A program made the translations under genes and the position numbers. A stretch of 64,000 nucleotides of DNA from Methylobacterium sp. WL1 (GTDB lineage Bacteria; Pseudomonadota; Alphaproteobacteria; Rhizobiales; Beijerinckiaceae). Where the stretch lies: the NCBI RefSeq assembly GCF_008000895.1, contig NZ_CP042823.1, positions 4,734,501-4,798,500 of the forward strand. Direction: 5' to 3'. The notes below the pieces were generated by a model that did no database searches, was not told the origin of the DNA, and saw only the letters and a list, made by a program, of their open reading frames with translations. Positions 55,726-64,000 of the stretch are shown one piece after another (position 1 is the first letter of the stretch; every line of letters starts with the position of its first letter).

Positions 55726-56283
55726 ATGTCCGAAGAAGCGTCCGCATCCCAAGCGCACTATATCGAACGGACCGTGGACGTCGTTGCGGCCTATGTCGCC
55801 AACAATTCCCTGCCCCCGACCGAATTGCCCGCGCTGATCGCGAGCATCCACGAGGCGCTGAATTCGATCGGCTCCGGGCCTTCCACCGCGGCGGAAGACA
55901 CTGTCGAGCGGCCGACCCCGGCGCAGGTCCGCAAGTCGATCCGCCCGGATGGTCTCGTCAGCTTCATCGACGGCAAGTCGTACAAGACCCTGAAGCGCCA
56001 CCTGACCAAGCACGGCCTCGATCCGCAGGGCTACCGCGAGCGGTACGGCCTGCCGGCGGATTACCCGACCACCTCGGCGAACTACTCGGCGCAGCGCTCG
56101 GCGCTGGCCAAGAGCCTCGGTCTCGGCCAACCCGGCCGCACCCAGCCATCCGAGAAGGAGCCGGACGTCGAGTCTGCCGCGGCGCCCGCGCCGGCCCGCG
56201 GCGGCCGCCGCAAGGCCGAGAAGGCCGAGTCCGCCCCCGCCAAGGGCCGCAGCACCAGCCGCAAGTCCGTCGAGGCCGCCTGA
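55726..56283 (+). CDS. Ros/MucR family transcriptional regulator
   Basis: This 185-residue DNA-binding protein starts MSEEASASQAHYIERTVDVV. The N-terminal helical oligomerisation part (VDVVAAYVANNSLPPTELPA) precedes the DNA-binding region SFIDGKSYKTLKRHLTKHGL followed by DPQGYRERYGLPADYP; the C-terminus is a Lys/Ala-rich tail (GGRRKAEKAESAPAKGRSTS). In classical MucR the finger begins with Cys (ITCLEDG); here the position reads VSFIDG, so the zinc cysteine is missing, as in some Mesorhizobium paralogs that fold without zinc. AAGGAAA precedes ATG 55726. MucR proteins silence many surface and motility genes. Confidence 0.92.
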   Translation: MSEEASASQAHYIERTVDVVAAYVANNSLPPTELPALIASIHEALNSIGSGPSTAAEDTVERPTPAQVRKSIRPDGLVSFIDGKSYKTLKRHLTKHGLDPQGYRERYGLPADYPTTSANYSAQRSALAKSLGLGQPGRTQPSEKEPDVESAAAPAPARGGRRKAEKAESAPAKGRSTSRKSVEAA

Positions 56284-56588
56284 GCGCCAGCCCCGGTCTC
56301 CCTCCGCGCCGCTCGGCGCAGAGGGAGGCTTTCGCGCAGCCGGCCCGCAGCAATCGGACCGGAAACAAACCGGATCGCCGCGCCACGGGCCGGCCGGATA
56401 CTGGCTCTCGACCGGAGACGGCCGGGAGCCGTGTCATGGATACCAGCATGCGGCCCTGCTTCTACGGCCGGGCTGGTGATCACCGTAGATCGACAACCGC
56501 TGATTTAAACCTACGATAAGATTCGCTGTTTACAGTCGTGTCCTGCAGCGCCCATGAGGGTCGAGCTGAAGGGCCGGGAGCGAAATCG

Positions 56589-58837
56589 GTGTCGGCAGCG
56601 ACCACGTCGGACTGCGTCCTGGCCGAGCAGGAGACCCTGCGTCTTCACGCCCTGGGCACGTTCCAGATCGCTGGGACCGCCCCCGAGGAGCGGTTCGACG
56701 CCATCGCCCAGCTGGCGGCACGGCTGTTCCGCGCGCCGATCGCCTACGTCTCGCTGATCGATCAGCACCATCAATGGATCAAGGCGCAAGTCGGTCTCGA
56801 TCAGGTGGGCCTCGATCAGGTCGGTCTCGATCCCGCGCCGACGGCCCGCGGCGCCTCGTTCTGCACCCACACGATCCGGTCCGACGATCTCCTGGTCATC
56901 CCGGATACGCGGCGCGATCCGCGCTTCTCCGACAATCCCCTCGCCGTGGGACCGCCCTTCGTCCGCTTCTACGCCGGCGCCCCGCTGATCACCGCGGACG
57001 GCTTCCGGCTGGGGGCGCTGTGCGTGGCCGATACGGTGCCGCGCCGCCACTTCCCGGCCCGGGACCGCCGGGCGCTCGCCGACCTCGCCGCCCTGGTGGT
57101 CCAGCAGATGACCCTGCGGCGCAGCGAGCTGGCCCGGGTGTCCATGATGGGCTTCGCCAACGCCACCGAGCTGGCGCTGCTGGCGATCAGCCGCGAGGGC
57201 CGGATCCGGTTCGCCAACCAGGCCGCCGCCGCGCTGTTCGGCTACACCCACGACGAGATGCTGGGGGAGCCCTTCGATCTGATCGTGCCCGAGCGCATGC
57301 GTGCGGCCCACACGGCCGGATTGAAACGGATCTTCGCGGGCGACGCGGCCAAGGTCGCCGGCCGCACCATCGAGGTGATGGTCCGGCGCAAGGACGGTGC
57401 GGAATGCCCGGCCGAGATCGCCCTGTCGGTCTGGCACGACGAGGGCGGGCCGAATCTCGGCGCCATCATCCGGGACATCTCGGAGCGGCGCCGGCGTGAG
57501 GCCGGCCTGCTCCGCCTCGCCCACCAGGATGCCCTGACCGGCCTGACCAACCGCCGCCGGTTCGAAACCCTGCTGAACGACCTCTACCGGCGCGGCCAGC
57601 CGGCCGCGGTGCTGCTGGTCGATCTCGACGGGTTCAAGGCGATCAACGACAGCCTCGGCCACGCGGTCGGCGATGCGCTCCTGCAGGCGCTCGCGGTGCG
57701 GATCCCGGCGGTGCTGCCGCGCCGGGCCGTGATGGCGCGCCTGGGCGGCGACGAGTTCGTGGTGCTGCTGCCCGGCACCGGCGACCCCTGGCGGCGCGCG
57801 CCTGCGCCACCGCGGTCCTGGCCGCGCTGGCCGACCCGGTCGTGGTCGAGACGCACGTGCTGCGGGCCGGCGCGAGCATCGGCTTCGCCCTCGCCCCCGA
57901 GCACGGCCGCGACGGCGAGGAGCTGCTGGCCAGCGCCGATTTCGCGCTGTACCGGGCCAAGCAGGAGGGCGGCGGCTCCGCCCGGATGTTCGCCTCCGAG
58001 ATGCGCCATGCCGCGACGGCCTTGCGCAACACCCAGGACGCGCTGCTGCGCGCCCTGCACGGCGACGAGCTGGTGCTGCATTACCAGCCGCAGATCTGCC
58101 TCACGAGCGGCCGGCTCGTCGGCGCCGAGGCCCTGCTCCGCTGGCAGCACCCGGAGCGCGGCCTGCTCCTGCCCGGCACGTTCCTCCCGGCCATCAAGAT
58201 GAGCCCGCTGGCGCTCCCGGTCGGCGCCTGGGTGCTGGATGCCGCCTGCCGGCAGATCGCGGCCTGGCGGGACCAGGGGCTGCCACCGTTCCGGGTCGGG
58301 GCGAACCTGTTCTCCGCCCAGTTCAAGACCGGAAACCTCGTCCGCGAGGTCTCCGACGCGCTGGCCCGCCACCGGGTCCCGCCGGAGGCGCTGGAGCTGG
58401 AGATCACCGAGCGGGTCGTGCTGCAGAACGACGACCGCACCCTCGGGACGATCCGGGACCTGCGCGCCCTGGGCGTTCGGATCGCGTTCGACGATTTCGG
58501 CACCGGCTACGCCTCGCTGAGCAGCCTCAAGCGCTTCCCACTGACGACCCTGAAGATCGATCGCACCTTCGTGAGCGACCTGCTCACCGAGGCCAACGAT
58601 GCCGCGATCACCCGTGCGATCATCCGGATGAGCAACGACCTCGGCCTCGACACGGTCGCCGAGGGCATCGAGACCGAGGGCCAGGAGGTCGTCCTGCGGG
58701 CGCTGGGCTGCAAGGTCGGCCAGGGCTTCCACTACGGACGGGCGATGCCGGCCGCCGCCCTGACGCGCCTCATGGCGGAGCGCCCGGAGACCGGCGCGTG
58801 GCTGACGACGGTCCCGGTCCTGCGCGCGGCCGGGTGA
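56589..58837 (+). pseudogene. GAF-PAS-GGDEF-EAL signalling protein, frameshifted
   Basis: This protein of about 749 residues is expected to make and/or break cyclic di-GMP. Domains in order: GAF (FDAIAQLAARLFRAPIAYVS through RLGALCVADTVPRRHF), PAS (ALLAISREGRIRFANQAAAA), GGDEF with intact MARLGGDEFVVLL and DLDGFKAINDSLGH, and EAL with EALLRWQHP, ELEITERVVL, DDFGTGYASLSSLKRF and TVAEGIETEGQ. Both active sites look intact. The frame breaks in a C run at 57785-57788; one extra C gives GDPLAARACATAVLAALADP and 750 codons. GTG 56589 follows GGGAGCGA. A three-fold VGLDQ repeat is in the GAF domain. Confidence 0.85.
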
Positions 58838-59007
58838 GGCGCCCGCTTCCGACTTCCCGCTGCGCGCCCTCCTGTTCGCGGACGCGGGCGGCCATCCATC
58901 GAGAAGGATGTATGGCAGGATTGTCCTGTGGTTTACGCTTTCGGCACAACAACTCATTAACGGGGGCAATATAGCCCTGTTATAGAGCGTAGTCCGAGCG
59001 TGTTCTG

Positions 59008-61738
59008 GTGGGTTATAAGTCAATCTTCCCGTTTTTCGCTCGGGCGGCCCGGCATGTGCGCCTGCGGCGGTGGCGGCAGGCCCGCGATCTGCGCGCCTGG
59101 ACGGCCATCGGCCTCGGGCTGGTGATCACGGCCGCGGCCGCGCTGTTCATCGCCCACCTGGAGACGCGCGCGGTCGACGACAACGAGCGCAGCCTCGGCG
59201 GCCTCGCCACGGTCCTGGCCGACCAGGCGGACCGGGCGCTGCAGGCGATCGAGCTCGTCCAGGACGCCGTGCTGGCCGAATTCCGCCAGGCGGGGATCGC
59301 CGATGGCGCGCATTATGCCGAGGCGGCGTCCCGTCCCTCCATGCACACGGCGCTGAAGACCTGGATCGCGGCGCTGCCGCAGGCCAACGCCATCACCCTG
59401 GTGGACCGGACCGGACAGCTGCTGAACTTCAGCCGCTACTGGCCGATCCCGTCCGTCAACATCGCCGACCGGGACTACTTCAAGGCGCTGTCCGCCGACC
59501 CGACCCTGCAGCGCTACGTCGGCCGCCCGGTCCCGAACCGGGGGGACGGCGCCTGGACGATCTACATCGCCCGGAAGGTCGCGGCCCCGGACGGCACGTT
59601 CCTGGGCTTGATCCTGGGCGCGGTCGAGCTGAGCTATTTCGAGAGCCTGTACGATCAGATCGCGCCCGCGGACGACGCCGTGGTGTCGTTGTTCCGCAAC
59701 GACGGCATGCTGCTGGTCCGGCACCCGCACCGCGAGGGGACGATCGGCCGGATCTTCCCCAGCGCCGGCGCATCCCTGATCACCGCCCGGGCCGCGCAGG
59801 GCGGCGTCCTGCGAACCGTCAGCCCGATCGACGGCCAGGATCGGCTCATCGCCGCCCACGCCCTGAAGAACTACCCGCTGGTCCTCAGCATCAGCCGCAC
59901 CGCGGAGGCCTGCCTGGCGGCCGCGCACCAGCAGGCGACCATCGTGGGGGTGGCGGCGTTCCTGCTCGATCTCGGCCTGCTCGCGCTGGTGCTGCTCGGC
60001 CGCCGGCAGGCCCGCGCGCAGGATCAGCTCGCCCAGGCCGAGGCGGCCTGGCCTGGCCGAGGCGCGAGCGCGGCGAGCGGGCGCTGCGGCTCCAGGACGC
60101 CCGGTTCGGCATCGCCCTCGACAACATGGTCCAGGGCCTGTGCCTGTTCGACCGGGACGACGCCCTCATCGTCATGAACGCCCGCTACGCGCGGATGTAC
60201 GCGGTCCCGGAGGAGCTGCGCCGGCCCGGGACCGCCCTCCCGGCCCTCCTCGGCCACCTGAGCGACCCGCGCAACGGCCTCGGATCCGCGGCCGCGGGGC
60301 GCTGGTGGCGGCCTGCGAGCGCACCGCCGCGCAGGCCACGCGGTGTCGCTGACCTGCGACTTCGCCGACGGCCGGGCGGTCGACGTGGTCCACGCCCCGA
60401 TCCCCGGCGGCGGCTGGCTCTGCACCCACGAGGACGTCACCGAGCGGCGCCGGAGCGAGGCCCGGGTCGCCCACATGGCCCGGCACGACGCGCTCACGGG
60501 CCTTCCGAACCGCCTCGTCCTGAAGGAGCGCATGGACGCGGCCCTGGCCAGCTGCGACGCCCGCGCGCCGGCGACCGTGCTGTGCCTCGACCTCGACGGC
60601 TTCAAGGTCGTGAACGACACCTACGGGCATCCGGTCGGCGACGCGCTGCTCTGCGCGGTGGCGGCCCGGTTCGCCGCCACGGTGGCGGTCGGTGACCTCG
60701 TGGCCCGGCTCGGCGGCGACGAGTTCGCCATCGTCCCCGGCACGGCGCTCCCTGCCCGCCGACGCCGCGCGCCTGGCACGGCGCCTCGTGGCGGCCCTCG
60801 AGACGCCGGTCGCGGTGAACGGCCACACCCTGGTGATCGGCACCAGCATCGGCATCGCCATCGCCGAAGATCCGTCCGGCACCGCCGCCACGCTGCTGCG
60901 GCAGGCCGACATCGCCCTGTACCAGGCCAAGGCCGCCGGGCGGGGTACGTGGCGCTTCTTCGACCCGGCCATGGATGTCGAGATCCAGCGCCGCCGGCAA
61001 CTCGGGGGCGATTTGCGCGGGGCGCTGGCCGGGGGCCAGTTCGTGCTGCACTATCAGCCGATCGTCGGGGCGCACGGCCAGGCCCTGCACGGCTTCGAGG
61101 CCCTGCCGCGCTGGCACCATCCCGAGCACGGCGAGGTCGGCCCGGCGGAGTTCATCCCGCTGGCCGAGGAGGTCGGGCTGCTCGGGCCGCTGGGCGCCTG
61201 GATCCTCGCCACGGCCTGCCGGGCCGCCGCGTCCTGGCCGGACCCGGTCAAGGTCGCGGTCAACCTGTCCCCGCTGCAATGCGCCGGCCTCGGCCTCGAA
61301 GCGGATGTCCGGGCGGCGCTCGCCGACAGCGGGCTCAGGCCGGACCGCCTGGAACTCGAGATCACCGAAGCGGTGCTGCTGCAGGACAACGCCGCGAACC
61401 TGTCGCTCCTGCGGGCGTTCCGCGCCGCGGGCGTGCGGATCGCCATGGACGAGTTCGGGACCGGCTATTCGAGCCTCGGCACCCTGCACCGGTTCCCGTT
61501 CGACAAGCTCAAGATCGACCCGGGTTTCGTGCGCAGCCTCGCGCGGGACGGCGGCAGCGTCGAGATCCTGCGGGCCATGATCTGGCTCGGACGCGCCCTG
61601 AAGATCGACGTCCTGGCCGAGGGCGTCGAGACCCCCGAGCAGGCGCGGATCCTGCGGGAGGAAGGCTGCCAGGAGCTGCAGGGCAATTTGTTCGGCCCGC
61701 CCGCCCCGGTGGCCGACCTCGCCGCGATCCTGGCCTGA
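59008..61738 (+). pseudogene. Membrane sensor GGDEF-EAL protein (Cache-PAS-GGDEF-EAL), several frameshifts
   Basis: The pieces together encode about 910 residues: a first helix (AIGLGLVITAAAALFIAHLE), a periplasmic Cache domain (NFSRYWPIPSVNIADRDYFK, GAWTIYIARKVAAPDGTFLG), a second helix (IVGVAAFLLDLGLLALVLLG), a PAS domain (FGIALDNMVQGLCLFDRDDA), GGDEF with VARLGGDEFAIV and DLDGFKVVNDTYGH, and EAL with GFEALPRWHHP, ELEITEAVLL and AEGVETPEQA. The frame changes near 60047, 60285, 60340 and 60755; three are one-base losses, the fourth a gain. The EAL loop reads MDEFGTGYSS where DDFGTGYSS is usual. GTG 59008 starts the first frame. It is in tandem with the other GGDEF-EAL gene. Confidence 0.82.
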
Positions 61739-61799
61739 CCGCCGGCAGCCTGCGCCGGCTTCGAGGCCGGGCCGACCCGCGGCGGCGTGGCGGCCTGAC

Positions 61800-61872
61800 C
61801 GGGAGGCCGGGGCTCCATCAGGGCTCCGCCCTGACGAGCCGCCCAGGGGCTGAGCCCCTTGGAAGCCCGGGA
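61800..61872. repeat. Palindromic repeat (copy 5) between convergent genes
   Basis: The segment contains gggctccatcagggctccgccctgacgagcc-type arms and the 20-bp palindrome ccaggggctgagccccttgg (61843-61862) followed by aagcccgg. It belongs with the copies at 12017, 12877, 23539 and 40980 and separates the convergent GGDEF-EAL and glcD genes. Confidence 0.65.
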
Positions 61873-61897
61873 CTGCGCGGGCGCTCTATCAGTGGCT

Positions 61898-63340
61898 CTA
61901 GGCCGCCTTGCTATCCAGGCGTCCGTCCAGGGGGAACACCTTGGCGGGGTTGAGCATCCAGTCGGGGTCGAACACCGCCTTCACCCGCATCTGCTGCTCC
62001 AGATCGACCTGCGCGTACTGGAACCGCATCAGGTCGCGCTTCTCGATCCCGACGCCGTGCTCGCCGGTGAGGCAGCCGCCGACCTCGACGCAGAGCTTCA
62101 GGATCGCGTCGCCCGCGGCCTCGGCCTTCTGCAATTCGCCCGGCGTGTTGATGTCGAACAGGATCAGCGGGTGCAGGTTGCCGTCGCCCGCGTGGAACAC
62201 GTTGGCCACCCGCAGGCCGTGGCCGGCGCAGATCGCCCCGATCCGCTCCAGCACCGGGCCGAGCTGGCCGGTTGGGATGGTGCCGTCCATGCAGATGTAG
62301 TCCGAGATGCGCCCCGTCGCCCCGAAGGCCGACTTGCGGCCCTTCCAGATCGCGGCGGATTCGGCTTCCGAGCGGGACACCCGCACGCTGGTCGGCCTGA
62401 AGTCCTTGGCGATCGCCTCGATGCGCCCCAGCATCGCGTCGCACTCGGCATCCGAGCCTTCGACCTCGATGATCAGCATCGCCTCGGCGTCGCGCGGGTA
62501 GCCGGCCTGGGCGAAGTCCTCGGTGATCAGGATCGCCTCGCGGTCCATGTACTCGATCGCCACCGGGATGATGCCGGCCGCGATGATCGCGGCGACGCAA
62601 TCGCCCGCATCCTCGACCTTCGAGAAGCCGACCAGCACCGGCCGCGCGCCCTCGGCGGCGCGCAGGATCCGCACGGTCGCCTCGGTGACGATGCCGAGCT
62701 GCCCCTCCGACCCGCAGATGAGGCCCAGGAGATCGTAGCCGGGGCTGTCGAGGTGCTGGCCGCCCACCTCCACCACGGTGCCGTCGTTGAGCACCAGGGT
62801 GACGCCCAGCAGGTTGTTGGTGGTCACGCCGTATTTCAGGCAGTGCGCCCCGCCGGAATTCATCGCGATGTTGCCTGCGATCGTGCAGGCGAGCTGGCTC
62901 GACGGGTCGGGGGCGTAGAAGAAGCCCTCGTGGGCGACCGCGCCCGAGATTGCCAGGTTGGTCAGCCCGCTCTGTACCCGGGCGGTGCGGTTCTCGAAAT
63001 CGAGGTCGAGCACCTGGGTCATCTTGCCGACGCCGAGGATGATCGCGTCGCCCTGCGCGATCGCCCCGCCGGCGAGCGACGTGCCGGCGCCCCGCGGCAC
63101 CACCCGCACGCCCGCGGCGTGGCAATAGGCCATCACGGCCGCCACCTCCCGCGTGGTCGAGGGCAGCACCACGGCCAGCGGCATCTGCCGGTAGGCGGTG
63201 AGCCCGTCGGTCTCGAAGGCCCGGCGCTCGTCCTCGCTCACCACCAGCGCCTCCGGGGCGACCAGGGGCGCGAGGCCCGCCAGGATCTCCCCCCGCCGGG
63301 CGAGGATGTTCGGGTCGGGATCGGGGAAGCGGATGGTCAT
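61898..63340 (-). CDS. glcD: Glycolate oxidase subunit GlcD / FAD-linked D-2-hydroxyacid dehydrogenase
   Basis: This 480-residue cytosolic flavoprotein has an FAD-binding PCMH domain (VVLPSTTREVAAVMAYCHAA, VVPRGAGTSLAGGAIAQGDA, ACTIAGNIAMNSGGAHCLKY, ICGSEGQLGIVTEATVRIL) and the C-terminal FAD-oxidase domain with VFHAGDGNLHPLILFD and GGCLTGEHGVGIEKRDLMRF. It oxidises glycolate or D-lactate to the 2-oxo acid. ATG 63340 was chosen (MTIRFPDPDPNILARRGEIL). The partners glcE and glcF that usually follow are absent; the next gene is convergent. Glyoxylate made here would link to C1 and C2 metabolism. Confidence 0.9.
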   Translation of the reverse strand: MTIRFPDPDPNILARRGEILAGLAPLVAPEALVVSEDERRAFETDGLTAYRQMPLAVVLPSTTREVAAVMAYCHAAGVRVVPRGAGTSLAGGAIAQGDAIILGVGKMTQVLDLDFENRTARVQSGLTNLAISGAVAHEGFFYAPDPSSQLACTIAGNIAMNSGGAHCLKYGVTTNNLLGVTLVLNDGTVVEVGGQHLDSPGYDLLGLICGSEGQLGIVTEATVRILRAAEGARPVLVGFSKVEDAGDCVAAIIAAGIIPVAIEYMDREAILITEDFAQAGYPRDAEAMLIIEVEGSDAECDAMLGRIEAIAKDFRPTSVRVSRSEAESAAIWKGRKSAFGATGRISDYICMDGTIPTGQLGPVLERIGAICAGHGLRVANVFHAGDGNLHPLILFDINTPGELQKAEAAGDAILKLCVEVGGCLTGEHGVGIEKRDLMRFQYAQVDLEQQMRVKAVFDPDWMLNPAKVFPLDGRLDSKAA

Positions 63341-63539
63341 GGGGCTCGGGCCCTTTTTGGCTGGCGTATGCGGAGCATGGACCCGCCGGAGCGGGCCTTC
63401 AACCGCCGGGCGGACAGAGAGGGGCGGCATGTCGTCCCGGCGTCACATTTCAACCATGACGGCTCCCTAGCGTCGAAAACCTCGCTTCGCTTCGCCTTCG
63501 CGGCGCCGGACCCTGCTCGACGGGTCCAGAACGGAACCG

Positions 63540-64000
63540 ATGACCGCTCCCGCTTCCAGCGCCCTGCGCGACGACCCCTACGACGCGCCCTCGCCGCATC
63601 TCGCGGGCACCCGCGATATCGGGATCCGCAGCCTGCAACTGGGCATCGCCGCCCTGCAGGAGACCAGCGCGGCGTTCCAGGGCAGCCTCGGCGTCGCGTT
63701 CGAGGAGGCGGTGCAGACCATCCTGCAGAGCAAGGGCCGGGTCATCGTCAGCGGCATCGGCAAGAGCGGGCATATCGGCCGCAAGATCGCCGCGACGCTG
63801 GCCTCCACGGGCACCCACGCGTTCTTCGTCCACCCCACCGAGGCGAGCCACGGCGACCTCGGCATGATCGCCCGCGACGACGTGATCATCGCCCTGTCCT
63901 GGTCCGGGGAGACCGCGGAGCTCTCCGACCTCGTCGGCTTCAGCCGGCGCTTCTCGATCCCGCTGGTGGCCATCACCCGCAACGGCGCCAGCACGCTGGG
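63540..64000 (+). CDS. kdsD: KpsF/GutQ family sugar-phosphate isomerase (arabinose-5-phosphate isomerase), 5' part
   Basis: The first 153 residues, cut by the window edge, contain an SIS domain: SKGRVIVSGIGKSGHIGRKI followed by AATLASTGTHAFFVHPTEASHGDLGMI and ALSWSGETAELSDLVGFSRR. These motifs fit enzymes that interconvert ribulose 5-phosphate and arabinose 5-phosphate, the first step to KDO for lipopolysaccharide. The CBS domains lie beyond the window. It is divergent from glcD with 199 bp between. Confidence 0.92.
   Translation, partial: MTAPASSALRDDPYDAPSPHLAGTRDIGIRSLQLGIAALQETSAAFQGSLGVAFEEAVQTILQSKGRVIVSGIGKSGHIGRKIAATLASTGTHAFFVHPTEASHGDLGMIARDDVIIALSWSGETAELSDLVGFSRRFSIPLVAITRNGASTL

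Overview
The window is very GC-rich, densely coded chromosomal DNA from an alphaproteobacterium of the Hyphomicrobiales (Rhizobiales), most likely Methylobacterium or a close relative. Evidence for this is a probable methylsuccinyl-CoA dehydrogenase (ethylmalonyl-CoA pathway), a Ros/MucR regulator, a HisZ-dependent histidine start, a HemJ-type haem pathway, the gene order maf/aroE/coaE near rho, hemE and a PPDK-regulator gene, and several families of palindromic intergenic repeats. I see no tRNA, rRNA, CRISPR array, phage or classical IS transposase.

Layout. 1-2.1 kb: two divergent paralogous glycosyltransferases and a small hydrophilic protein. 2.2-9.4 kb: acyl-CoA dehydrogenase (mcd-like), Rieske/FAD reductase, a frameshifted DMT exporter, a YihY-type membrane protein, an alpha/beta hydrolase and two small secreted proteins. 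9.4-14.3 kb (minus): rho, maf, a CDF zinc exporter, aroE and coaE. 15-20 kb (plus): DUF3429, hisS, hisZ, hisG. 20-24.8 kb: LprI-like protein, hemJ-hemE, the PPDK regulator, crcB behind a fluoride riboswitch, and a protein of unknown function. 24.9-32.2 kb (minus): a seven-gene MoxR/Bat operon (MoxR, DUF58, DUF4381, two VWA proteins, TPR protein, BatD-like). 32.5-41 kb: MgtC, an NlpC/P60 peptidase, ispH, thrB-rnhA, a decayed toxin-antitoxin locus, zwf and dmeF. 41-51.4 kb (minus): a MuxABC-OpmB/MdtABC-like efflux operon with an adaptor, two RND permeases and an outer-membrane factor. 52-64 kb: an aminotransferase, DUF4112, an orphan YejE-type permease, MucR, two GGDEF-EAL proteins, glcD and the start of a kdsD-type isomerase.

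The most unusual feature is a palindromic element with 24-bp inverted ends (23/24 matching). Two short copies of exactly 163 bp sit in the MoxR operon and between the second RND gene and the outer-membrane-factor gene. A 482-bp copy between the two RND genes has the same ends but carries a DUF559 (Vsr-like PD-(D/E)XK nuclease fold) coding region inside. This looks like a cargo-bearing parent and its deleted derivatives. The elements sit at operon junctions without interrupting open frames. A near-perfect ParB-binding site (parS-like) lies 84 bp from one short copy.

A strong caution concerns sequence quality. At least eight otherwise well-conserved genes are broken by single-base frameshifts. 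Nearly all are repaired by adding one base, six of them in a run of four to six C (or G) residues. This pattern fits systematic homopolymer under-calling better than true pseudogenes, and frameshifted genes are annotated with that in mind.
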